From the NCBI GenBank assembly GCA_027487435.1, contig JAIYDP010000255.1, positions 1 through 58,075 of the forward strand: a DNA stretch of 58,075 nt, given 5' to 3'. Both the position numbers and the translations under genes were made by a program. Each line of letters starts with the position of its first letter. The stretch's first letter is position 1. Origin of the DNA: Verrucomicrobiaceae bacterium (GTDB lineage Bacteria > Verrucomicrobiota > Verrucomicrobiia > Verrucomicrobiales > Akkermansiaceae). The notes under the pieces were generated by a model that had not been told where the DNA came from, did no database searches, and worked only from the letters and a program-made list of their open reading frames with translations. Below are positions 32,466-39,904 of the stretch, piece after piece.

Positions 32466-34523
32466 TCAAGCACGCGTTGCTACATCGAATACGCTCGTAT
32501 CGATCCATCGTCGCAGCGCTGCGTGCTCGCCCTCAAGCAATGGATCGCGCGCAATGTGCTCGTCGGCCAACTTTCGCGCCTCGCGAAGCAATGCCGTATC
32601 GGCAAGAAATTCCGTAAACTTCACATCCCCCACCCCGCTCTGCTCCATGCCTAGCACATTGCCTGGCCCTCGCAATCGCAGATCGGCCTCGGCTATCACA
32701 AACCCATCTGCACTATCGACCAGCACTTGCAGTTTCTCTAACGCATCAGCATCCTTAGAATCGGTCAACAACACGCAGAACGATTTGTGCGAGCCTCGGC
32801 CGATGCGACCGCGCAACTGGTGCAACTGCGCCAAGCCAAAGCGCTCCGCATGATGAATGATCATGATGTTCGCATTCGGCACATCCACTCCCACTTCGAT
32901 GACAGTCGTGGAAATCAGCACCTGCACCTCGTTGGCTCGGAAGCGCGACATCGCCAACTCCTTTTCCTCCGCACTCATTTTCCCATGAAGCAACGCCACC
33001 TGATGCGGCTTGAGACGTTTCACCCACTTAGGATATGCCGCTGTCGCAGATTCGGCTTTGATCGCGTCCGACTCCTCCACCAACGGATACACCAAATACG
33101 CTTGTCGCCCCGCCGAGAGATGCTCTAACAAAAACGTCGTGATGTCGCTCACCTTCGCAGCCGTGCGCATCGCGGTGACGATCTTGCCTCGATTGGCAGG
33201 ACGTTCATCTAACACCGAGACATCCAGATCGCCATACAAGGTCATCGTCAGCGTCCGGGGAATCGGTGTGGCCGTCATCACCAGCACATCCGGCTTGACC
33301 CCATGAGAAATCAAGCGCGCTCGCTGCGCCACGCCGAATTTATGCTGTTCATCGATCACCACGAATCCCAAATCGGGGAAATCCTCGGCATTATAAAGCA
33401 AGGCATGCGTGCCTATGATGATCTGCGCGCGCCCTTCGAGATCGAGATACGAGGCATCCTCCTTACTCCCCGTGCGCAACTGCAACCTCACGCCCAGTGG
33501 CTCCAGCCATCGACGAAACGTCAGGAAATGTTGTTCCGCCAGAATCTGTGTCGGCGCCATCAAGGCCGCTTGGCAACCGGATTCTATCGCCAACAGCATT
33601 GCTGCCATCGCCACGAAGGTCTTGCCTGATCCGACATCCCCTTGCAGCAATCGATTCATCGGACGCGGCTGTCGCATATCTGCCGCTACCTCGTGGATCG
33701 AGCGTTTTTGCGCATCGGTGAGATCGAATGGCAACGACTCATAGAATTTTTTCAACAGCGATGTCTTCTTGCCTAACACCCGCCCAGCATGGTCGAAGTG
33801 CCTCGCCCGCCGCCACACCACGTTGAGCTGAATCAGGAAAAATTCCTCTAACGCAAAGCGCCGCATCGCCACGTGCGCTTGCTCCATCGACTCCGGAAAA
33901 TGCGCCGCTTTCAGGTCTGCGAAGCGCGCCCGTTCTGGAGTAAGGTCAAATGGCGCATCCATGCTCGCAGGCACCACCATCCTCACCAAAGTGTGCATGA
34001 TTTCCCGCAATCGACGTTGCGCAATGCCGCTAATGTTTCGATAAATCGGCACCAGACGATCCACATGAATCGATTCCCCGCCATCGTCCTTGATCACCTC
34101 GAACTCAGGATGATCCATCACCAAGCGACCCTTCTGATTCTTCACCTTCCCATACACCACCAACAGTTGCCCAGCGGCGAGCACCTTGCTGAGAAACGGC
34201 ATATTGAACCAACGGCAGGTCATTTTCCCCGAACCAAAAACCCCGCCAGAACCATCGACGATCACGCACTCGTAGCTGGAAAATCCACTGCCATAACGCA
34301 TCGGGCGAGCATCCCACACCAATCCGCGCAAACACACCGCTTGCACCGTCGCATGGGGAGGAAACGCATCAAACTTCTTGCGGTCTTCATGACGCTTCGG
34401 CAGATGCAGCAACAGATCCGCATACGTCGCAAACCCCGCCGCAGTCAACGCGGCGATCTCTTTCTGCGTGAGGAAAGACGATTGCCCAAGCGCATTGGTA
34501 GCATCGAGCACAGGAGAAGACAT
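32466..34523 (-). CDS. recG: ATP-dependent DNA helicase RecG
   Basis: RecG remodels stalled forks and Holliday junctions. From the ATG at 34523 the product has about 685 residues (a GTG at 34553 is an alternative). The N-terminal wedge/OB domain includes FATYADLLLHLPKRHEDR. The helicase core shows RLLQGDVGSGKTFVA (Walker A), VVIDEQHKFGV (DEQH box), MTATPIPRTL, STTVIEVGVDVPNA and QLRGRIGRG, and the TRG motif region DLRLRGPGNVLG follows. The length and motif order match the family. It is followed closely by the exported nuclease gene. Confidence 0.95.
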   Translation of the reverse strand: MSSPVLDATNALGQSSFLTQKEIAALTAAGFATYADLLLHLPKRHEDRKKFDAFPPHATVQAVCLRGLVWDARPMRYGSGFSSYECVIVDGSGGVFGSGKMTCRWFNMPFLSKVLAAGQLLVVYGKVKNQKGRLVMDHPEFEVIKDDGGESIHVDRLVPIYRNISGIAQRRLREIMHTLVRMVVPASMDAPFDLTPERARFADLKAAHFPESMEQAHVAMRRFALEEFFLIQLNVVWRRARHFDHAGRVLGKKTSLLKKFYESLPFDLTDAQKRSIHEVAADMRQPRPMNRLLQGDVGSGKTFVAMAAMLLAIESGCQAALMAPTQILAEQHFLTFRRWLEPLGVRLQLRTGSKEDASYLDLEGRAQIIIGTHALLYNAEDFPDLGFVVIDEQHKFGVAQRARLISHGVKPDVLVMTATPIPRTLTMTLYGDLDVSVLDERPANRGKIVTAMRTAAKVSDITTFLLEHLSAGRQAYLVYPLVEESDAIKAESATAAYPKWVKRLKPHQVALLHGKMSAEEKELAMSRFRANEVQVLISTTVIEVGVDVPNANIMIIHHAERFGLAQLHQLRGRIGRGSHKSFCVLLTDSKDADALEKLQVLVDSADGFVIAEADLRLRGPGNVLGMEQSGVGDVKFTEFLADTALLREARKLADEHIARDPLLEGEHAALRRWIDTSVFDVATRA

Positions 34524-34649
34524 CGGACCGCAAATTTGCCGCAGACTTTCCACCGAAGCAAGTTCGGTTTTCGGCTGAAACGCCAGTCCATGATTCTCAG
34601 ATGCGCTGCACGGCTATGATGCGGATCAGACCGTTTGCCATGGGGCAAA

Positions 34650-34973
34650 ATGATCTTCACAAACATCCTTGCATCCGCACAAAAACTCTATAAACTGCCC
34701 CGTGATTCTTGCAGCGTATTCCTGAACCTCGCCACACGAATCCCGAACCTCGCCGCACGAATCCTGAACCTCGCCGCACGAATCCTGAACCTCGCCACGC
34801 GAATCCTGAACCTCGCCACACGAATCTTGAACCCCGCTACCTTAATCTTGAACCTCGCTACCTTAATCTTGAACCCCGCCACACTAATTTTGAACCTCGC
34901 TGCACTAATACTTAACCTCGCTAAACAAATCCTCAACCCCGCCAAGCCACTTTTCATCTGCACAAATCATTGA
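34650..34973 (+). CDS. Heptapeptide-repeat (ILNLATR) protein, coding status uncertain
   Basis: From the ATG at 34650 (GGGG 6 bases upstream) the frame encodes 107 residues: a 23-residue leader (MIFTNILASAQKLYKL), eleven heptads of consensus ILNLATR, and a short tail (LFICTNH). Because the DNA unit is 21 bp, other frames are open too, so openness proves nothing. However, changes between units are largely silent in this frame: Ile as ATC/ATT/ATA, Leu as CTG/TTG/CTT/CTC, Ala as GCC/GCT. In the second plus frame the same changes alter residues. This suggests selection on the peptide. The periodic hydrophobic residues suggest an amphipathic rod or solenoid. It ends 43 bases before the gene at 35017. 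Confidence 0.5.
   Translation: MIFTNILASAQKLYKLPRDSCSVFLNLATRIPNLAARILNLAARILNLATRILNLATRILNPATLILNLATLILNPATLILNLAALILNLAKQILNPAKPLFICTNH
34719..34949 (+). repeat. 21-bp minisatellite, 11 units
   Basis: Eleven tandem 21-bp units are present, best described by ATCCTGAACCTCGCCACACG plus a final A. The first five are nearly identical. The later ones diverge progressively (ACCTTA, ACACTA and AAACAA ends), as expected if new copies are added at the left. Confidence 0.9.
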
Positions 34974-35016
34974 TTATCAACGACTTACAAAAATTAATAA
35001 GCAACAAATCCGCGCA

Positions 35017-35787
35017 ATGAACGAAAACGCCAGCCCCAGCCCCGCCCCAGACAACGACGATGCCGCCCCGAAAAAAACCCGCACCCGCGGCATCATCAAC
35101 GCCAAATACCTCGACGAAATCGAACTCGTCCGTGCCATCCTCCTCGCCGCCCGACTCTCGGAAAACGTCGCCCCGCTCACCGCCCGCGAATGCCCACCCG
35201 AGGAAATCGACACCCTAGAAAAAACCGCCGACCTGCTCCGCGCCACCGCCCTCAAAGCCGTCGGACGCAGAGCCGCCCGCAAAATGGACACCCAAGAAGA
35301 AGAAATCGCCCGCACCACCCTGCTCAATGCCATCAACCCCATCCGCACCGGAGCCAAGCGCAAATACCGTGGCGAAGGCAGCAAAGCCGCCCGCAGCGCC
35401 TACTTCGTCAACGAGCCAACCAACGTCTCCCTAGAGCGCCTGCTCTTCATCGGCGGCTCACTTCTCGAAAAACTCACCCCCCAGCCCGCCCCCAGCGGCA
35501 CCGGCACCATCCCCCCGCAAGACACCCTCAAAGGCATCACCGACGACGATCTTGAAGCCCTGAAAAACGCCTGCGAAGCCTACCTCGACAAGGACCTAGC
35601 CCAAACCGCCACCACCAACGAAACCAGTCAACTCCGCCAACAAGTCGAAGCCATCTACGACCAGCTCCAAGACCAGCGCATCGACCTCCAGCTCGCCGCC
35701 GACCAAGCCTGGCCCCACACCAACCCCGCCAACGCCGCCACCCGCCAGAGCTTCAAGATCCCCGCATCCCGCCCCGCCATAGAGTAA
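35017..35787 (+). CDS. Unknown cytoplasmic protein after the minisatellite
   Basis: The 256-residue protein begins with an Ala/Ser/Pro/Asp-rich tail. A helical domain (about 25-130) follows, with GIINAKYLDEIELVRAI and a basic patch GAKRKYRGEGSKAARSAYFVN. A second helical part (about 140-225) includes a coiled-coil-like stretch near QLRQQVEAIYDQLQDQRIDL. There is no signal or membrane segment. The coding strand is very rich in cytosine. I do not recognise the family. The minisatellite upstream and the REP cluster downstream suggest an unstable, possibly mobile, locus. Confidence 0.65.
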   Translation: MNENASPSPAPDNDDAAPKKTRTRGIINAKYLDEIELVRAILLAARLSENVAPLTARECPPEEIDTLEKTADLLRATALKAVGRRAARKMDTQEEEIARTTLLNAINPIRTGAKRKYRGEGSKAARSAYFVNEPTNVSLERLLFIGGSLLEKLTPQPAPSGTGTIPPQDTLKGITDDDLEALKNACEAYLDKDLAQTATTNETSQLRQQVEAIYDQLQDQRIDLQLAADQAWPHTNPANAATRQSFKIPASRPAIE

Positions 35788-35805
35788 CGATGCCAAGGAA
35801 AAGCT

Positions 35806-36295
35806 TGCCTCCCCCGTCCCAACGGGCAAATCGGGTGAGGCTAGCCTTTTACGCGACGACTCATCCCAAGCCCACAGTACAACCGTGGGTTCAGCGCCCC
35901 CCCCGCTAATCCATCGCGTCCCAACGGGACGCTTCATTCTAGCCCACGGTGAAACCGTGGGTTCAGCGACCCCTGCTAATCCATCGCGTCCCAACGGGAC
36001 GCTTCATTCCAAGCCCACGGTGCAGCCGTGGGTTCAGCGGCCCCCGATAATCCATCGCGTCGTAACGGGCAAAATCGCGTGAGGCTGGCCTTTTACGCGA
36101 CGCTTCATCGTGGGACTCGCTTCAATCACAAAGATTGCTTTCGTCAACGATGATGCCATACCAAAATCATAGCCCACAAAATCAAACTCCCCAATGAGGC
36201 GTCCCATTGGGACGCAGTGGGTTGTGGGTGGGACGATCACCCACGGTTGTTCCACCGTGGGCTGGAATAAAGCGTCCCGTTGGGACGGAAGACAG
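35806..36295. repeat. REP/BIME-like hairpin cluster
   Basis: About three direct units of roughly 70 bp (near 35868-36060) combine two hairpins: CCCACGGTG followed by CCGTGGG, and GCGTCCCAACGGGACGC. An inverted copy lies at about 36195-36295. Flanking units carry TCGCGTGAGGC to TTTTACGCGA, which also occurs at 222-255. Such palindromes are the usual substrate of RAYT transposases, and a RAYT scar lies next door at 36350. There is no gene in this stretch. Confidence 0.8.
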
Positions 36296-36349
36296 ATAAA
36301 TCGCGTTGACTCAAAAGTAAATGATACCGGATCAGATCCGGAAGGGTGG

Positions 36350-36515
36350 CCACACCAGCGTCGACAACTTTTGGATTGCGGAGCGTCTAGGAATGGGGCA
36401 TGGTCAACCCGCAAGGCGTTGAATCAAGCAAGGATAAACCGGTGAAACCATCCAAAAGCAATGCAAAGAACTAGAAAAAATCTCACAATGCGAGGATTGA
36501 CCCTAGAGATGCCCC
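36350..36515 (+). pseudogene. Decayed C-terminal end of RAYT-like transposase (copy D)
   Basis: The plus-strand reading gives SVDNFWIAERLGMGHGQ, then after a frameshift IKQG, TIQKQCKELEKI and QCED with stops. This matches the tail of the fragment at 6290-6658 (SVSNIWIAGRLGMGHGQ, TIQKQCRELGKM, QCED). It precedes the AT-rich gene at 36556-37041 in the same orientation, as with the three minus-strand copies. Confidence 0.7.
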
Positions 36516-36555
36516 CAGAGAAACCAAGAATTATTTAAGTAATAAATTAAATATT

Positions 36556-37041
36556 ATGATAACAACGAAGATGATTTATATTATTTTAATTATATCTCAA
36601 ATAATTCATGCTCAAGAATTGAAAATTGTTGATATAAATAAGGTTTCAATCTACAAGAAAAGATGTAAAATCGTTGCAACTGCTAAGGATTCTACAATAC
36701 AGTTAAGGATCTTCACGATTGGTTATTCTGTGGATCATGAAATTAAACCTAATATTGTAATTAGAAATGAATCTGTCGCAGATGTCTCCTTTGAATTAGA
36801 AAAAGAGGATATAGTAAGGATACTTTCAATGATGAATGAGGATAGACCAAAAACAATTGAATTAATGGACAGTAAAAAAACAAGAATGTTAATTTTTGTG
36901 TTTAATGAAAATCGTCAAATTGAGATAAAATATAGATATCCTGAAAAAGTCCCACTAACAATGCAGCTAGTATTTAAGGAAGAATTACCATTATTAAAAA
37001 AGATTTGTGAGTGGTCTATTCAAGAAGTAATAACAAAGTAA
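36556..37041 (+). CDS. AT-rich exported orphan protein
   Basis: The 161-residue product has an N-terminal signal peptide (MIYIILIISQIIHA, with the start at 36556 or at a second ATG five codons on). A mature beta-rich domain of about 140 residues follows, with many Lys and Ile and no recognised family. The composition is far more AT-rich than the neighbours and like the orphan genes at 444-6278. It sits 41 bases after a transposase scar. A short minus-orientation scar (about 37073-37105) follows its stop. Probably foreign, function unknown. Confidence 0.65.
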   Translation: MITTKMIYIILIISQIIHAQELKIVDINKVSIYKKRCKIVATAKDSTIQLRIFTIGYSVDHEIKPNIVIRNESVADVSFELEKEDIVRILSMMNEDRPKTIELMDSKKTRMLIFVFNENRQIEIKYRYPEKVPLTMQLVFKEELPLLKKICEWSIQEVITK

Positions 37042-37128
37042 TTCATCTCAGGGGTCAGATGCGTCTCATGAGTCAGTCCTCGCGCTGTAACATTGTAATT
37101 TCTGTTAGACTAAAAAATCCATAAATGG

Positions 37129-37186
37129 GTAAGCGTCCTATGAAGCGTCTTTGGTCATAAGTGTCGTAGGTCTTCACCTATGACGT
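37129..37186 (+). repeat. 58-bp repeat abutting the first cassette
   Basis: This is the inverted partner of 323-380. It ends at the G of G/TTCGTT (37185-37191), the point where the first integron cassette begins. It contains the hairpin GTCGTAGGT, CTTC, ACCTATGAC. It may be an attI-like or outer attC-derived sequence, but that is inference. Confidence 0.65.
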
Positions 37187-37206
37187 TCGTTTAAGAATGA
37201 TTATAT

Positions 37207-37647
37207 ATGCGAGTTGAACCAACAGCGGTCTTTTATCATACCATAGCGTCGATGCCGTTGCGCGTTTTCCTCGCTTGGGTTGTAGGTACGTTGGGTGTCT
37301 TCGCGCCGTTCTTGATTCGAACAGGATTTGATTCGTTCAATATCATCCTTTGGCAGCTTTTGCTTTTCCCGTTCGAGTTGTTTATCTGGGCTCTTTTCAG
37401 TGGTTGGTGGAGCTTTGTCGCGATTCCCCTTTTGTTTGCCTTCTGCTGGCGGGTTCTTGTATTCTTGCGCGATGAAGGCTCCACGTCCGAGTTGTTTTGG
37501 CTATTCATTTTGCCGTTCTTGATTGGTATTCGTGGCAGTGGAAATGACTGGCCATTGGCCGCTTTTCTAGCCGGATTCAGCATTTTTTTCGTCATCAAAC
37601 TGCAGCTAACCGCAAAAAACGAACAAGCAGCATCATCCAACCACTAG
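37207..37647 (+). CDS. Cassette a: membrane protein, unknown
   Basis: The 146-residue product has four hydrophobic helices (about residues 18-38, 44-66, 68-84 and 95-130) and short loops, so it is an inner-membrane protein. The start is at 37207 or at an internal ATG at 37252 (MPLRVFLAW). The stop codon lies inside the left arm of the attC site, as is common for cassette genes. No family recognised. Confidence 0.65.
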   Translation: MRVEPTAVFYHTIASMPLRVFLAWVVGTLGVFAPFLIRTGFDSFNIILWQLLLFPFELFIWALFSGWWSFVAIPLLFAFCWRVLVFLRDEGSTSELFWLFILPFLIGIRGSGNDWPLAAFLAGFSIFFVIKLQLTAKNEQAASSNH

Positions 37648-37744
37648 AAGCCGCCCTGCTTCCATGATTTCCCGTAACTACAACACTAACCCCGCGATCC
37701 ACTTCCGCCCCCGCTTCTAGTGGTGGATGTGCTCGTCGTACGCC
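37618..37744 (+). other. attC site of cassette a
   Basis: The left core AACGAAC (37618-37624) is the exact complement of the cassette start G/TTCGTT at 37185. The inner arms CATCCAACCACTAGAAGC and GCTTCTAGTGGTGGATG pair perfectly apart from one extra A on the left, a typical extrahelical base. The right core GTACGCC (37738-37744) is degenerate. Confidence 0.8.
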
Positions 37745-37752
37745 AAAAAATT

Positions 37753-38130
37753 ATGATACAAACTCTTCTGCGATTCATTGTTCTATGTGCCTTCTTAGTG
37801 AAGGCACATGCAGATCCAAAATTAAGTAAAGACCAAGTTTCCAGGATTGGTGAAGTTGTTATTGAGAAGTCGTTCAGAGAATATCGCGGATGGTTTGATT
37901 TGAAGGTTCCATCATACGACGCAAAGAGCAAGGCTTGGTCATTCCCTCTTACTAGGGAACACTTACCAACCACGATTGGCGAGAGAATTCACATTTTTCA
38001 AATAAGAGATGAGGACGGACTCGTCCGAATTGGTTCATTAGACCATCATGGAACACCAGAGAAGACGGATCCAAAATTTAAGATGCCTAATAATGTAGGC
38101 CAATTCATCCGTAAGATTGTAAAAGAGTGA
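37753..38130 (+). CDS. Cassette b: small exported protein, unknown
   Basis: The ATG at 37753 opens a signal peptide (MIQTLLRFIVLCAFLVKAHA). The mature protein has about 105 residues with a DLKVPSYDAKSKAW motif and no recognised domain. It begins 9 bases after attC a and is periplasmic or secreted. Confidence 0.65.
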   Translation: MIQTLLRFIVLCAFLVKAHADPKLSKDQVSRIGEVVIEKSFREYRGWFDLKVPSYDAKSKAWSFPLTREHLPTTIGERIHIFQIRDEDGLVRIGSLDHHGTPEKTDPKFKMPNNVGQFIRKIVKE

Positions 38131-38149
38131 GCTTCCACGTACAAATCAA

Positions 38150-38277
38150 GGCGAACAAGCCGCGTAATGACAACCACTACCAGCCGCCCTGTTTCGATGA
38201 TTTTCCGTAATGACAACCTCAACAACGTGATCGACACTCGCCGCGCTGGTAGGATTGCCTGTTCTTTGAACTTGGCC
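38150..38277 (+). other. attC site of cassette b
   Basis: The left core GGCGAAC (38150-38156) is complementary at all but one base to the cassette start G/TACGCC. The inner arms are ACTACCAGC and GCTGGTAGG. The central sequence (CCGCCCTGTTTC, then CAACCTCAAC) is shared with attC a, d and g. The right core is degenerate (CTTGGCC). Confidence 0.65.
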
Positions 38278-38323
38278 AAAAAATTGAACTTTCACACGTG
38301 TCGAGATCAGGTATAATACCCCC

Positions 38324-38527
38324 ATGAAATTCAAAGCGATCATACACACGGCAGAAGACGGAGGATACTGGGCCGAGGTTCCTGCACTGCCAGGATGCGT
38401 CACTCAGGGCGATACAAAGGAAGAATTGGAATCAAATCTTCGAGAGGCGATCGAGGGGTGGCTTGCAGCCGGGCAGGATGAATTGACCTCATCGAGCGGC
38501 GAACAGATCCTAGAGTTGGCGATATGA
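38324..38527 (+). CDS. Cassette c: HicB-family antitoxin
   Basis: The 67-residue product is a partial-RNase-H-fold HicB protein, with MKFKAIIHTAEDGGYWAEVP, LPGCVTQGDTKEELESNL and REAIEGWL. HicB normally neutralises the mRNase HicA encoded next to it. Here an ATG overlaps the stop (ATATGA) and starts a frame MKSITGKRM typical of HicA, but the sequence then runs into the attC site (see 38524). The cassette thus carries an antitoxin with no functional toxin. Confidence 0.85.
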   Translation: MKFKAIIHTAEDGGYWAEVPALPGCVTQGDTKEELESNLREAIEGWLAAGQDELTSSSGEQILELAI

Positions 38528-38563
38528 AGTCCATCACAGGCAAGAGGATGAACTATAAGGGAA
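38524..38563 (+). pseudogene. Truncated hicA toxin start in cassette c
   Basis: The ATG at 38524 overlaps the hicB stop. The first nine codons read MKSITGKRM, matching the usual HicA opening (MK.[VI][ST]GK). The following codons no longer resemble HicA, and the attC core GCCTAAC starts at 38564. The frame remains open for 46 codons through the attC, without HicA motifs. Confidence 0.7.
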
Positions 38564-38691
38564 GCCTAACAAGACGCTTAGCGCAACTACTACCCACCAT
38601 TGTGTTTGATACGTTTCACTCTAATTCAACCCCGTTTCCCGTGTTGCACTTCCGTCCTCGCTAGTAGTGGAGCATGCGCTCATCGTTAGGC
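38564..38691 (+). other. attC site of cassette c (canonical cores)
   Basis: This is the best-formed site. The left core GCCTAAC (38564-38570) and right core GTTAGGC (38685-38691) are perfect complements and fit RYYYAAC and GTTRRRY. The inner arms include ACTACTA and TAGTAGT. Length 128 bp. Confidence 0.9.
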
Positions 38692-38702
38692 GAATAAAAC
38701 AA

Positions 38703-39221
38703 ATGTATTCAATCATTCTCAACGGCACTTCAAGCTCTGGCAAGTCGAGTATAGCCCGAGCCATTCAGATGCAAGCATCGGTGCCATACATACACCTTCA
38801 AGTTGATATGCTGCTCGGAGCTATTCCTTGGAGCAATAAGGTCGTGACAGAAAATCTTGATGAGTGCTTTCAGACGTGCATCAACAATTTTCACAGGGCG
38901 CTTCCTATTCTCATTACCCCTCCATTTTTCGGTATTATAGATACCGCGATTTTGCGCGAAGACAAGTATATGGAGTGTTTGGACTCAATGGGCGACTTGC
39001 GTTATATTACTGTAGGTGTGCATTGCCCAGTTGAAGTCGTAACGCGAAGAGAACTTGATCGGGGCGACAGAAAGATTGGACTCGCTGCCAGCCAGTTCGA
39101 AAGAGTGCACAGCAATCGTATGTATGATATCGAAGTTGACACAAGCACTCTGACCCCAGAACAAGCTGCTGAGACAATCCTGTGCCACATCAAAAGAATC
39201 GCCAAACAAGAAGCGTCATGA
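38703..39221 (+). CDS. Cassette d: chloramphenicol phosphotransferase-like kinase
   Basis: From the ATG at 38703 the 172-residue protein has a Walker A loop near its start (IILNGTSSSGKSSIARAIQ). It also carries the family block VVTRRELDRGDRKIGLAASQ near residues 120-140, typical of the CPT/AAC-like small kinases that phosphorylate chloramphenicol and other small molecules. The substrate is unknown. Many relatives are not true resistance enzymes. It sits 11 bases after attC c, within the cassette. Confidence 0.85.
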   Translation: MYSIILNGTSSSGKSSIARAIQMQASVPYIHLQVDMLLGAIPWSNKVVTENLDECFQTCINNFHRALPILITPPFFGIIDTAILREDKYMECLDSMGDLRYITVGVHCPVEVVTRRELDRGDRKIGLAASQFERVHSNRMYDIEVDTSTLTPEQAAETILCHIKRIAKQEAS

Positions 39222-39329
39222 CACTCCCTACCAGCCGAACAGTTTCAATGCCTCCCCGTAACTACAACCTTAACCACGCGAGAGACTTCCTCCCTAGCTC
39301 CTAGCCGTGGATGAGCTTTACTTTTCGAC
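39201..39329 (+). other. attC site of cassette d
   Basis: The left core GCCAAAC (39201-39207) differs by one base from the complement of the cassette start G/TTAGGC. It lies inside the end of the coding region. The central sequence CTACCAGCCG to CCTAGC is shared with sites a, b and g. The right core (TTTCGAC) is degenerate. Confidence 0.7.
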
Positions 39330-39344
39330 AAAGAATCTAACACC

Positions 39345-39851
39345 ATGTCACATCGAGGACTACTTCACCACATGATCATCAACGTGTCCAATGTGGAGCG
39401 ATCATCACCATTCTACACCGCGATGTTCAGATACTTTGGATACGAACTCACCGGAAGTAGCTACGGTGAGGGTTATGGCTATGAAGATTGGAAGAGATGG
39501 GATCTCGACACCCCTCATGAGATTAGCATTTGTCAGGTCTGCGCCCCCAACAAGGACGTTCCGCATCGGCGTGGAGCGGTCGGGCATCATGATCACATCG
39601 CATTCTGTGCAGAAGACAGAGATGACGTTGATCGCTTCTACCGTGAGGTTTTGAAGCCCTTGGACGACGCAGGGTTGTGCGTTGTGGAGGATGCCCCATG
39701 CGACTGCCCAGAATACAACGATGGATATTATGCTACATTTTTCACTGATCCAGACGGTCTGAAGTATGAGTTCGTTGTGAATCCAAATCACCTAATCAAG
39801 AAAGCTCAGAGACAACAATCTGAACAAGCCGTTCATGGCGACGCGGAATAA
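39345..39851 (+). CDS. Cassette e: VOC-family (glyoxalase/dioxygenase-like) protein
   Basis: The 168-residue product begins with LLHHMIINVSNVERSSPFYT and ends its fold with FFTDPDGLKYEFVVNP. These are the paired beta-alpha-beta motifs of the vicinal-oxygen-chelate superfamily. Metal-ligand candidates are the histidine in HHMIINV, the histidine in HHDHIAF and the glutamate in KYEFV. The superfamily includes glyoxalases and fosfomycin or bleomycin resistance proteins, and this one cannot be assigned further. Cytoplasmic. Confidence 0.85.
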   Translation: MSHRGLLHHMIINVSNVERSSPFYTAMFRYFGYELTGSSYGEGYGYEDWKRWDLDTPHEISICQVCAPNKDVPHRRGAVGHHDHIAFCAEDRDDVDRFYREVLKPLDDAGLCVVEDAPCDCPEYNDGYYATFFTDPDGLKYEFVVNPNHLIKKAQRQQSEQAVHGDAE

Positions 39852-39904
39852 GCCCTTGTCCGCTTTCAAGCTTGACTCCCGCGCGCCATCACTCATCGTT
39901 CGGC
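39819..39904 (+). other. attC site of cassette e
   Basis: This is a compact 86-bp site. The inner arms GGCGACGCGG and CCGCGCGCC pair with one bulged A, and outer pairing extends from GAACAAGCCG to CGTTCGGC. The right core is GTTCGGC (39898-39904). The next gene starts at the very next base. Confidence 0.8.

Noticed and set aside
34688..34963. Minus-strand heptad ORF (FRIRVAR repeats) and second plus frame (NPEPRHT repeats)
   Set aside because: Both are open because the repeat length is a multiple of three. Changes between units are less silent than in the ILNLATR frame, although the minus frame cannot be wholly excluded.
35868..36110. Tandem units of the REP cluster as a CRISPR or attC array
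   Set aside because: The units are palindromic and nearly identical throughout, without variable spacers or RYYYAAC/GTTRRRY cores.
38524..38664. 46-codon frame after hicB as a complete small HicA toxin
   Set aside because: Only the first nine residues resemble HicA. The rest is attC sequence, and the conserved catalytic histidine region is missing.
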